From JBAXEO01 sp963789515 (GTDB lineage Bacteria; Actinomycetota; Coriobacteriia; Anaerosomatales; JAAXUF01): a stretch of DNA of 64,000 nt. The stretch covers positions 1-64,000 of the forward strand of contig CAWBKW010000001.1 in assembly GCA_963789515.1 (NCBI GenBank), read 5' to 3'. Every line of letters starts with the position of its first letter. Position 1 is the stretch's first letter. The position numbers were made by a program, and so were the translations under genes. This document shows, piece by piece, positions 45,814 through 53,945 of this stretch. A model generated the notes under the pieces. It was not told the DNA's origin. It did not search any database and was given only the letters and a program-made list of their open reading frames with translations.

Positions 45814-47303
45814 ATGCGAGATCGTCGAATCGGGTTCATGATCACCGCACTCTGCACGTTTGCGTTCGTCTTCGCACTTGCTGCGCCCGCACCGGCCATT
45901 CCGGACATCTACGAGCCCCAGTGGGCCGTCGGCTATTCGGGCGGGTCGCACGGGTGGGCGATGGGCAAGGCGGCAGACATGGCGGCCGCTCGCGGTTCGA
46001 CGTGGCTCAACAAGAGCACCGCTGTCGGCAGGTCGGGCTATCCGGACACGGTGTTTCACGACAACATCGACCACAACGCCAACTGGTGGGGCTCGTACCC
46101 CAGCTACTACAACAAGTCGTGGGGCAACCGCTTCGGCAATCCTCAGGGCAAGGTGCAGCACTACTACGACCTGACCGTCTCGGCCCTGAAGCGCGGAGAC
46201 CGGGAGGAAGCCAGCAAGAACTTCGGGTACCTCTCCCACTACTTCATCGATATCAACGGGCCGCTGCACACCCAGGAAAGCGCCACCGAGGACAACGCCC
46301 TGCACACCAACCTCGAGGCGGCTGCCGGCAAGACGAGCTTCAGCGGCTACATCTCAGACGACGGCTACCAGTACCGCTCCGACCCGTCAGCCTTCACGGT
46401 CGCGTGTGCGAACTCCTCCCACGCGTACTACTCCGACCTGGTGAACAGCCTACCACGCCCACGGCTTCAACTCCACGGTCAAGGACATCGAGGGCCACAA
46501 CCTCAACCGCGGGGTCAACGGGCTCGCCGACCTGATCCAGAGCGCCCAGAACGACGCGGACTCCGTCACCGCCGTCATCGACTCGGTCTCCCCGAGCTCG
46601 TCGACCTCCGACCAGCCGGTGGCCTTCGCCGGCCACGGCGCCGACCCGCTGCACACGATCGCGGAGTGGCGGTGGCGCTCGAGCCTCAACGGCGCCCTGG
46701 CCACCGTGCCGGCCTTCAACACCTCGGCGCTCAAGGTCGGCATCCACAACATCTACTTCATCGTGAGATGCAACGGCCCCAAGTGGAGCGCCGAGACGTT
46801 CACCCCGTACGTGGTGGGAGCGCAGGGCACCAAGCCGCTGCCGGTCTACCGCTTCTTGAACCGCAGGACCAACGTGCACTTCTACACGGCGTCAGAGGCC
46901 GAGCGGCGCACGGTCCAGACCACGCTGGCCTCCACCTACTCCCTGGAGGGTGTCGCCTACGCCCTGGACACCTCGGCGACGGCCAACAGCTCGCCGCTCT
47001 ACCGCTTCTTCGACAGGAAGCGCGGCGTGCACTTCTACACCGCCTCTGAGGCCGAGAAGGACACCGTCCTCACCACCCTGGGCGACGTCTACCAGTACGA
47101 CGGGGTCGTGACCTACATCTCGCTCACGCCCGAGCCGGGCACCCAGCCCGTCTACCGCTTCTACAACTTCAGTCAAGGGCGTGCACTTCTACACGGCGAG
47201 CCTGGCCGAGCGCGACATGGTCGTCGCCAAGCTCGGCGAGACCTTCCGCTACGAGGGCGTCGCCTACCACTTCCAGCCGCCCTGGGCGGTCGGGGCGCCC
47301 TAG
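45814..47303 (+). CDS. Secreted zinc-dependent phospholipase C-like protein with DUF5648 repeats (two frameshifts)
   Basis: The signal peptide (residues 1-30) is followed by a helical domain with many His/Asp: 'WAVGYSGGSHGWAM', 'DTVFHDNIDHNANWWGSYP' and 'YLSHYFIDINGPLHTQE'. These resemble the zinc ligands of the phospholipase C / S1-P1 nuclease fold. After a shift near 46,448, an Ig-like domain precedes three DUF5648 repeats ('VYRFLNRRTNVHFYTASEAE', 'LYRFFDRKRGVHFYTASEAE', 'VYRFYNFS...HFYTASLAERD'). A second shift near 47,176 completes the last one. ATG 45,814 precedes the signal peptide. Likely an extracellular lipase or phosphodiesterase; catalysis not proven. Confidence 0.72.
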
Positions 47304-47326
47304 TCCCGAGACACGACATCAAGCCG

Positions 47327-47353
47327 AAGGCCCGCTCGATTGAGCGGGCCTTT
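47327..47353 (+). terminator. Rho-independent terminator
   Basis: AAGGCCCGCTC, loop GATT, GAGCGGGCCTT followed by T: an 11-bp perfect stem 24 bases after the DUF5648 stop. The A-rich side lets it also serve the convergent small gene. Confidence 0.78.
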
Positions 47354-47426
47354 CGCGTTCGACTTCAGCCTGGTGACGGCGCGCACGGCTGACGACGGGT
47401 ACGGCGCCCCTACCTGACCGTGCGCC

Positions 47427-47579
47427 TTACCCGTCAGCCTTCTTCAAGGTCATCGACTGGCCGCAGCAGTGGACATCGTCAGTGCAACCGCACGCGCATT
47501 CCTTCTTGACCTCGAACTCCCAGCCGCACTTCTCGCACACGTACACTTCGCCCAGCTTGGTGTCTTTACAGGCAGCCAT
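47427..47579 (-). CDS. Desulforedoxin-like Cys-rich mini-protein (50 residues)
   Basis: ATG 47,579 follows TTGGAGGAATGCG, an ideal Shine-Dalgarno. The protein reads as the desulforedoxin / desulfoferrodoxin N-terminal type: 'GEVYVCEKCGWEFEV' (CxxC) and 'HCCGQSM' (adjacent Cys pair before Gly). In classic desulforedoxin these four Cys bind one Fe. Here an extra 'CACGC' is inserted between the two halves, giving eight Cys in total including one near the N-terminus. It may bind Fe or Zn and act in oxidative stress or electron transfer. It is followed by the tpl gene on the other side of 47,654 (same strand). Confidence 0.7.
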   Translation of the reverse strand: MAACKDTKLGEVYVCEKCGWEFEVKKECACGCTDDVHCCGQSMTLKKADG

Positions 47580-47653
47580 CGCATTCCTCCAAGAATCGCA
47601 CGTCTCCGTTGGAGCCTAGATACCCTGGCCGGCGATAGGCGAACCCACGATGC

Positions 47654-49054
47654 CTACGCGAAGATCCCGTCGCCACCCACGGTGCCGAACCGGGCCTGGA
47701 AGAAGCGCAGGTACTCCGGCTCGTAGAGGAACTCGAGTCCGCGCACGCGGTCTCTCTCCTCGAAGACCTCCATCACGCTCTCGGCGGTCACGTCCATGTG
47801 CGCCTGCGTGTAGACGCGGCGCGGGATCGTGAGACGCACGAGCTCGAGCTTGGGGTAGCGGTTCTCGCCGGTCTGCGGGTCACGACCAGCCGAAACGGCA
47901 CCGCGCTCCATCGCGCGGATGCCGGACTCGACGTAGAGCGCGGCAGCGAGCGCCTGCGCCGGGAACTGCTCGCGCGGGATGTGCGGCAGCATCGCGGTGG
48001 CGTCGAGGAAGACCGCGTGGCCCCCGATGGGGTGCACGACAGGGATTCCCGCGTCGATCAGCTTCTGGCCGAGGTACTCGACTTGGCCGATGCGCGAGCG
48101 CATGTGGTCGTCCTGAACCGACTCGACGATCCCGCGCGCCATTGCTTCCATGTCACGACCGGCCATGCCACCGTAGGTGTGCAGCCCCTCGTAGACCACG
48201 ACGAGGTTCTGGGCCTGCTCGGCGATCTTGGGGTCGCGCACGGCAAGCCAGCCGCCGATGTTGACCAGGCTGTCCTTCTTGCCCGACATCGTGGCGCCGT
48301 CGGAGAGGTCGCAGAGCTCACGGAGGATCTGGGCGACGGTCTTGTCGGCGTAGCCCTCTTCACGCTGCTGGATGAAGTAGGCGTTCTCGACGGCGCGCGT
48401 GGCGTCGAGGATGGTGAGGATGCCCTTCTCGCGGCAGTACGCCGAGACCTCACGCAGGTTGGCCATGCTGACCGGCTGGCCGCCCGCCAGGTTCACCGTC
48501 ACACCGACGGTGATGTAGGGGACGCGGTCCGCGCCGACCTCCTTGACCAGAGCGTCCACCTTGGCAAGGTCGACGTTGCCCTTGAAGGGGTGCTCGGAGG
48601 CAGGGTCGTGGGCCTCGTCGATGATGACGTCGCGGAAGGTGCCGCCGGCGAGCTCCTGGTGGAGGCGCGTGGTGGTGAAGTACATGTTGCCGGGGACCCA
48701 GTCACCGTCCTTGATCAGTATCTGCGACAGGATGTTCTCGGCGCCGCGGCCCTGGTGGGTGGGGATGAGGTACTCGTAGCCGTAGTACTTCTGCACGGCC
48801 TCTTCGAGCGCGTAGAAGTTGCGCGACCCGGCGTAGGCTTCGTCGCCGAGCATCATGCCCGCCCACTGGTAGTCCGACATCGCACTGGTGCCTGAGTCGG
48901 TCAACAGGTCGATGTAGACCTCCTCGGACTTGAGCAGGAACGTGTTGTAGCCGGCCTCGCGGATGGCGACTTCGCGCTCCGTGCGCGTGGTCATCTTGAT
49001 GGACTCGACGACCTTGATCTTCCAAGGCTCGGCCCAGCTGGTGCGCTTGGTCAT
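47654..49054 (-). CDS. tpl: Tyrosine phenol-lyase
   Basis: PLP-dependent lyase: tyrosine to phenol, pyruvate and ammonia. 466 residues, intact. 'AEPWKIKVVESIKMTT', 'YIDLLTDSGTSAMSDYQWAG', 'YLIPTHQGRGAENILSQ', 'GNMYFTTTRLHQE', the PLP lysine in 'TMSGKKDSLVNIGGW' and 'EGLHTYGGMAGRDMEAMARG' match the TPL/tryptophanase family. The specificity segment 'GIRAMERGAVSAG' has the Arg that binds the phenol hydroxyl in TPL (Ile in tryptophanase), and 'LEFLYEPEYLRFFQARF' supplies the TPL-type Phe. ATG 49,054 is preceded by AAAGGAA. Paralogous to tnaA at 30,269. Confidence 0.92.
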   Translation of the reverse strand: MTKRTSWAEPWKIKVVESIKMTTRTEREVAIREAGYNTFLLKSEEVYIDLLTDSGTSAMSDYQWAGMMLGDEAYAGSRNFYALEEAVQKYYGYEYLIPTHQGRGAENILSQILIKDGDWVPGNMYFTTTRLHQELAGGTFRDVIIDEAHDPASEHPFKGNVDLAKVDALVKEVGADRVPYITVGVTVNLAGGQPVSMANLREVSAYCREKGILTILDATRAVENAYFIQQREEGYADKTVAQILRELCDLSDGATMSGKKDSLVNIGGWLAVRDPKIAEQAQNLVVVYEGLHTYGGMAGRDMEAMARGIVESVQDDHMRSRIGQVEYLGQKLIDAGIPVVHPIGGHAVFLDATAMLPHIPREQFPAQALAAALYVESGIRAMERGAVSAGRDPQTGENRYPKLELVRLTIPRRVYTQAHMDVTAESVMEVFEERDRVRGLEFLYEPEYLRFFQARFGTVGGDGIFA

Positions 49055-49235
49055 GGTGGGGTTCCTTTCACTCTGATCGGACCGCTCCATTCTTGACTTC
49101 AGGGAGCCCGCGAGACAACGGGCGATGCAAGGTTTCGACGGCATTTATCGGGCATATGCCGTGTTCTTCTGTTGGCGATACCTACGATTCGTTGGTCATT
49201 CGAGCCACTGACCGCGCTATCGGTGCAGACGCGCG

Positions 49236-49269
49236 AGGGCGCCCCGCCCGTTTCCGGTCGAGGCGCCCT
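49236..49269. terminator. Possible terminator hairpin after the PASTA gene
   Basis: AGGGCGCC and GGCGCCCT, 18 bases apart, between the 3' end of the PASTA gene (49,332) and tpl. There is no T-run on the minus side, so termination is uncertain. Confidence 0.35.
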
Positions 49270-49331
49270 TCCTGGTCAAGCGTCGTATCGGTACCGCGAC
49301 CCGTCGGCACGATTCCGACGGGTCGATACCC

Positions 49332-50735
49332 CTACGGGTTGATCGACACCGTGATCGAGACCGTCGAGCCCTTTGGCTCCGCGGTGCCCGACTTGGGGGC
49401 CTGGTAGACGACCTTCCCGGCGGTGCCGGTAGCGATCTCGCTCACGGCCACCTTGAAGCCGAGATCCTGGAGCGTCGTGGTCGCGTCCGACTGCGTCTTG
49501 CCGATGACGTTGGGGACGTCCACCGTCGCCGGCGCAGGCGGCGGACCGTTCGAGACCACTATCTGAACCGTCGTGCCCGGCGCAACGAGCGTGCCCTCAG
49601 CCGGCGACTGGGAGTAGACCTCGCCCTTGGGGTTGTCGACGTTGTAGTTGGTCACGACCTTGGTTCCGAGCCCGGCGCTCTTGAGAGAGGCAGTGGCATC
49701 ACTCTGGGTCTGGCCAACAACGTTGGGCACCGCTGCATTCGCCGGACCCTGGGAGACGGTGATACCGATGCTGGTGCCGGCCGGCACCTTCTGGCTGGCA
49801 GGAGGCGACTGAGAAATGACCTCGCCTTTGGCGACCGTCGCACTGTTGCCGGATTGCGCCGCCGCGGTGAGTCCCGCCTGGGTAAGCGCAGTCTCAGCGG
49901 CTGCCTGCGTCATGCCGACGACGTTGGGCACAGCAATCAGTGCCTGGCCGCCGGAGACGACGATATTGATGGGGCTGCCGACCTTCTGCTGTGTGCCCGG
50001 AAGCGGCTGTTCCGCCACGACATTGCCGACTTCGGAGGCATCCGCGGTCTGGGTGGTGTCGACCGCGCCGACCTTGAAGCCGGCGGCGACGATCAGGGCC
50101 TGCGCTTCCGCCTGCGGCTTTCCCACCACATCCGGGACCGCGGTGGTGCGGTTGAGGTACATGTAGGCGCCGCCCGCGATCACAGCGACAACCAGCACCG
50201 CGATCAGGACCCAGAGCCAGAGCAGCGACTTCTTGACCGGAGCGCTGACCGATGCGGCGTTGGGGACCTGATCGATGACGATGCCGGCCGGGACCGTCGG
50301 GCTGAAGTCGTGGACCGTCTGGGCCGAGAGTCCGGCTGCCTGGATCTTCGCGACAGCATCCGTCTCGGCGGCGCCGGCCACGATCGGCAGCACGACGTAC
50401 CCGGTCTGCTGCGCAGGCTTGCCGCTCGAGACGAGTAGCACGATCTCGGCGTCCGCCATGGCCGACTGCCCCGCGCGGGGGGTCTGCGCCATCACGTGCC
50501 CGTGCGGCACGGTCTCGCTGGGCTCATCGAAGACCCGGGCGGTCATACCGACCGCTTGCAGGCTCGCAAGCGCATCACCCTGCGACTTCGAGCTGACGTC
50601 CGGTACGGCGAGGTAGCTCGGGGAGGGTACCGCCGAAGGCCCCTTGGAGACCAGTAGCACCACGCGCGACCCGGCCAAGACGGCGGGTTGCTGCCCCTGC
50701 ATCTGTCCTTGGCTCTGGTCGGGCTGGTTTGCCAT
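49332..50735 (-). CDS. PASTA protein with repeats on both sides of a membrane helix, no kinase
   Basis: 467 residues from ATG 50,735 (TAGGAG upstream). The N-terminal part has PASTA-like repeats without a preceding signal ('LAVPDVSSKSQGDALASLQA', 'VVLPIVAGAAETDAVAKIQ'). A single helix follows ('LLWLWVLIAVLVVAVIAGG', ~residues 185-205), then four PASTA repeats ('VPDVVGKPQAEAQALIVAAG', 'VPNVVGMTQAAAETALTQAG', 'VPNVVGQTQSDATASLKSAG', 'VPNVIGKTQSDATTTLQDLG'). In StkP/PknB kinases PASTA repeats are outside and the kinase inside; here the inside portion is itself PASTA-like. Function unknown, presumably cell-wall linked. Confidence 0.8.
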   Translation of the reverse strand: MANQPDQSQGQMQGQQPAVLAGSRVVLLVSKGPSAVPSPSYLAVPDVSSKSQGDALASLQAVGMTARVFDEPSETVPHGHVMAQTPRAGQSAMADAEIVLLVSSGKPAQQTGYVVLPIVAGAAETDAVAKIQAAGLSAQTVHDFSPTVPAGIVIDQVPNAASVSAPVKKSLLWLWVLIAVLVVAVIAGGAYMYLNRTTAVPDVVGKPQAEAQALIVAAGFKVGAVDTTQTADASEVGNVVAEQPLPGTQQKVGSPINIVVSGGQALIAVPNVVGMTQAAAETALTQAGLTAAAQSGNSATVAKGEVISQSPPASQKVPAGTSIGITVSQGPANAAVPNVVGQTQSDATASLKSAGLGTKVVTNYNVDNPKGEVYSQSPAEGTLVAPGTTVQIVVSNGPPPAPATVDVPNVIGKTQSDATTTLQDLGFKVAVSEIATGTAGKVVYQAPKSGTAEPKGSTVSITVSINP

Positions 50736-50876
50736 GGCTGCTCCTATCATGAGGTGAAGGGTGGTGCGCTTTGCTGCACCAGTTGGCGTACATTATTCCC
50801 CAACAGAGGCGCGCCTGCACCGACCCGCTCAGTTGCCGCAGAGCACCCCGACGGGTCGCTCGAGAGAGGAATCCGC

Positions 50877-51173
50877 ATGTCGGTCTTGAGCACCGCTCTC
50901 TACACCGTCTCCACCGATGAAGAGGCAGAGCAGTTCGTGGGGATGGCTCGCGGCATGACCGCCGCCTACTCGCAGCAGCCGGGATTCGAGCGGCTGGTGG
51001 TCGCCAGAGACGTCCTCGACCCCCTGACGATCGTGACCATGTCGTGGTGGGAGTCGGAGGAGGCCGTCACCGCTTGGTCGAAGAGCCAGGACTATCGCGC
51101 AGCCAAGAACGACTCGGGCGGCCAGGGCCTCAAGGCCAAGATGGAGTTCGGCCGTTGGGTGTCGGCGAAGTAG
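50877..51173 (+). CDS. Antibiotic-biosynthesis-monooxygenase (ABM) fold protein
   Basis: 98-residue dimeric ferredoxin-like (ABM) domain: 'VLSTALYTVSTDEEAEQFVG', 'QQPGFERLVVARDVLDPLTI', 'MSWWESEEAVTAWSKSQDYR'. Small members are heme-degrading enzymes, quinol monooxygenases or stress proteins. ATG 50,877 has AGAGAGGA upstream. It is divergent from the PASTA gene and convergent with the next gene. Confidence 0.75.
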   Translation: MSVLSTALYTVSTDEEAEQFVGMARGMTAAYSQQPGFERLVVARDVLDPLTIVTMSWWESEEAVTAWSKSQDYRAAKNDSGGQGLKAKMEFGRWVSAK

Positions 51174-51216
51174 CGGGCCACCGTCTGACGGCTCCCGGGG
51201 GAGCACCCCGAGGCGG

Positions 51217-51810
51217 CTACTGCTCCTGGTCCGCCTCGGCCAGCGAGGCCCTGAGGCGCTCAAGCCCCAGGCGGTAGCTCTCGGCATCGCCGTACTCGAA
51301 GAACTGCGGGTAGCGGCTGTGCGCAGACTGGATTCGGCGCGCGTGCTTGATCGGGCACCAGTACTGCTCGGTGCGGGCAGAGATCTCCCTGAAGTAGCTC
51401 GCCAGCCCATTGGCGTAGCCACAGTAGGCGCAGTTCATCTTCTCGATGGCGTTGAGGTAGGGAAGATCTCCCCGGTCCAGCTCGAGGTAGTCCGAGCGCT
51501 TCACCTTGGGGATTCCGTACACCGGGAAGCAGATCGTCTGGTAGACCCAGAGGAACAGGTCGAGCAGCAGCATCGGCACGACGCCCGCGTAGATGACCGG
51601 GGCAGTGATCACCTTGAGCAGTGTCGAGCCGGTGACGTACTTGAAGACGCTGGTCTTGAGTCCTCTCTGGAGTTCAGAGACCTCTTCGCTGAAGCGGATC
51701 CGCCGCTTCTCCACGGTGAAGGCGAAGTCTCCGCGCCGCTTGTCGAACTCGACCTGCGTCTGAGCTTCGAGCCCGCGCATCTGCTCGATGAGATCGTCGA
51801 TTCGAGACAT
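51217..51810 (-). CDS. Conserved membrane protein with Cys motif, unknown function
   Basis: 197 residues. A charged coiled N-terminus ('DLIEQMRGLEAQTQVEFDKR') is followed by two helices ('VITAPVIYAGVVPMLLLDLF', 'WVYQTICFPVYG'), then a conserved block 'MNCAYCGYANGLASYFREIS' (CxxC) and 'EQYWCPIKHARR' (third Cys). I recognise this block from uncharacterised proteobacterial proteins with the same CxxC...WCPIKHA pattern, but no function is known to me. GAGGGAA precedes ATG 51,810. Confidence 0.66.
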   Translation of the reverse strand: MSRIDDLIEQMRGLEAQTQVEFDKRRGDFAFTVEKRRIRFSEEVSELQRGLKTSVFKYVTGSTLLKVITAPVIYAGVVPMLLLDLFLWVYQTICFPVYGIPKVKRSDYLELDRGDLPYLNAIEKMNCAYCGYANGLASYFREISARTEQYWCPIKHARRIQSAHSRYPQFFEYGDAESYRLGLERLRASLAEADQEQ

Positions 51811-52064
51811 GAGGTTCCCTCGGATCTGCGCCTGTTCAGGAGAACATCCCAGAGCGCAGCTGGGCCCCCTCGGAGAAGTGCGGACACGTTCGCCTGCCTG
51901 TGCCCCCCAACACTACTCCCCACCGGGGATTCGTGCTGACCTTGGCCGCCCGATGACGCGGGCGGGCTCGCGGAGCGCTCGGCGCGCTGTGCGACGGCCA
52001 GCAGCGCGCAAACACCAGCCGTTGGGTAGCATCTGAGCAGCCGCGCCAACCAGAGGAGACTCCC

Positions 52065-53594
52065 GTGAGTGAACCGATTCTCGTCGCCAAGACCGCTGCC
52101 GGCGCCGACGTGTTTCTGCTTCCCCCGATGGCGAACCGCCACGGCCTGGTGGCAGGGGCGACCGGCACCGGGAAGACGGTCACGCTCCAGGCGCTCGCCG
52201 AAGGCTTCTCGCGCGCCGGCGTCCCGGTCTTCGCCGCCGACGTGAAGGGCGACCTGTCCGGCCTGAGCCTGGCCGGAGGAGGCAACCCGAAGGTCGACGA
52301 GCGGCTCGGCCTTCTGGGCCTGTCGGCGGGGTGGGACACGACGCCCTGCCCGGTGATGCTGTGGGACGTCTTCGGCGAACAAGGCCAGCCCGTCCGGGCG
52401 ACGGTCAGCGAGATGGGGCCGCTGCTGCTCGCGCGCATGCTGGAGCTGAACGATGTCCAGGAGGGCGTGCTCAACGTCGCCTTCCGTACCGCCGACGAGA
52501 ACGGGCTGCTCCTTCTCGATCTGAAGGACCTGCGGGCGATGCTCGCCTACGTCGAGCAGCATGCTGCAGAGCTGCAGGCGACCTACGGAAACGTGAGCGG
52601 CGCGAGCGTGGGCGCGATTCAGCGCTCACTCCTGACCCTCGAGGAGCAAGGGGGCGACCGCTTCTTCGGCGAGCCGGCGCTGGACCTGAACGACCTGATG
52701 CGCACGGACCTGAGCGGCCGCGGCTACATCTCGCTCCTCGCGTCGAACAAGCTCATGCAGGCCCCCCGCGTGTACGCGACCCTCCTCCTGTGGCTGCTCT
52801 CGGAGCTGTTCGAGAAGCTTCCTGAGGTGGGCGATGTGGACAAGCCGCGCCTGGTCTTCTTCTTCGACGAGGCCCATCTGCTCTTCGACGACGCTCCCCC
52901 GTCGCTCCTCGACAAGGTCGAGCAGGTCGTGCGGCTGATCCGGTCGAAGGGCGTCGGCGTCTACTTCGTCACGCAGAACCCGACCGACATTCCCGACGAC
53001 GTTCTCGGCCAGCTCGGCAACAAGGTGCAGCACGCGCTGCGCGCCTACACGCCCAAGGACCAGAAGGCCGTCGCAGCGATGGCCGAGACGTTCCGACCCA
53101 ACCCCGCCGTCGATGTCGCCTCGGCGGTGACCGAGCTCAACGTCGGTGAGGCGCTGATCTCGGCGCTCGATGCGACCGGTGCACCGATGCCCGTCGAGCG
53201 GGCATGGGTCGTGCCCCCCCACGGGCATATCGGCGCTCCCGCGCCGGAACAGCTCGCGGCGCTTCGGGCCGGGTCGCCTGTCGCGAGCATCTACGCCACG
53301 ACCGTGGACCGCGAGAGCGCTTACGAGCAGCTTGCCGCCCGTGCGCAGAGCGCCGTCGTCGCGGCGGCACTCACCCCGCCGTCGGTCGCAGCCGCCGAGC
53401 CGGCTGCGCCGTCCGAGAAGAAGAGCGCAGACGAGAAGTCCTCCGGCAACACGATGCTTGCCGGGGCGGCGGGTGTCGCCGGCGGGCTGCTGGCGGCGTT
53501 CGGCACGAGCGCGATCCGCTCGATGGGAAGCGCTGCGGGTCGCGAGATCACCCGAGGGCTTCTCGGGAGCATGGGCGTCAACAAGCGCCGTTAG
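52065..53594 (+). CDS. HerA/YjgR-type ATPase (DUF853 helicase-like)
   Basis: 509 residues, intact. Walker A 'GATGTGKTVTLQALAEGF', Walker B 'LVFFFDEAHLLFDD' with the acidic pair, 'VGVYFVTQNPTDIPDDVLGQL' (sensor region) and 'HALRAYTPKDQKAVAAMAETF' identify the YjgR/DUF853 branch of HerA/FtsK ATPases. The C-terminus is an Ala/Gly-rich hydrophobic segment ('TMLAGAAGVAGGLLAAFG') typical of YjgR. Biological role is poorly known. Starts at GTG 52,065 after AGAGGAGA. Confidence 0.88.
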   Translation: MSEPILVAKTAAGADVFLLPPMANRHGLVAGATGTGKTVTLQALAEGFSRAGVPVFAADVKGDLSGLSLAGGGNPKVDERLGLLGLSAGWDTTPCPVMLWDVFGEQGQPVRATVSEMGPLLLARMLELNDVQEGVLNVAFRTADENGLLLLDLKDLRAMLAYVEQHAAELQATYGNVSGASVGAIQRSLLTLEEQGGDRFFGEPALDLNDLMRTDLSGRGYISLLASNKLMQAPRVYATLLLWLLSELFEKLPEVGDVDKPRLVFFFDEAHLLFDDAPPSLLDKVEQVVRLIRSKGVGVYFVTQNPTDIPDDVLGQLGNKVQHALRAYTPKDQKAVAAMAETFRPNPAVDVASAVTELNVGEALISALDATGAPMPVERAWVVPPHGHIGAPAPEQLAALRAGSPVASIYATTVDRESAYEQLAARAQSAVVAAALTPPSVAAAEPAAPSEKKSADEKSSGNTMLAGAAGVAGGLLAAFGTSAIRSMGSAAGREITRGLLGSMGVNKRR

Positions 53595-53659
53595 CGAGCG
53601 GCAACGGCGCGAGGACGAGTGGGCTCCGATTCGCCACCGAGCGTCGGGACGCCCGGGCG

Positions 53660-53890
53660 TCAGTCGCGGGTCCAGAACTTCGATGCCACGAAGAGGTCCT
53701 CGACCTGTTTGCGCGCCCACGGCGTCTTGCGAAGGAACTTCAGCGACGAGTTGATACTCGGGTCGCTCTTGAAGCAGTTGATGTCGATCCGCCTGCCGAG
53801 CCCGTCCCAGCCGTACTTGTTCACAAGTTTGCGCAGCATCGTCTCAAGGGTCACGCCATGGAGCGGGTCACCGGATGGCACATCAGCCAT
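53660..53890 (-). CDS. VF530-family DNA-binding protein
   Basis: 76 residues. 'DPLHGVTLETMLRKLVNKYG', 'DINCFKSDPSINSSLKFLRK' and 'TPWARKQVEDLFV' are the VF530 (DUF2132) signature; the fold binds DNA in Vibrio fischeri VF530. Last gene downstream of the cytochrome cluster, 55 bases after it, and probably unrelated in function. Confidence 0.86.
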   Translation of the reverse strand: MADVPSGDPLHGVTLETMLRKLVNKYGWDGLGRRIDINCFKSDPSINSSLKFLRKTPWARKQVEDLFVASKFWTRD

Positions 53891-53945
53891 GGACTGTCCG
53901 CTCCTTCGCATTCGTGTCGGGCGCTCGGCCTGGCGGACATCCGCC

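Noticed and set aside
52065..53594. HerA-type ATPase considered part of an antiviral defence system
   Set aside because: Its sequence fits the housekeeping-like YjgR/DUF853 branch, and no SIR2, NurA or other defence partner lies next to it.
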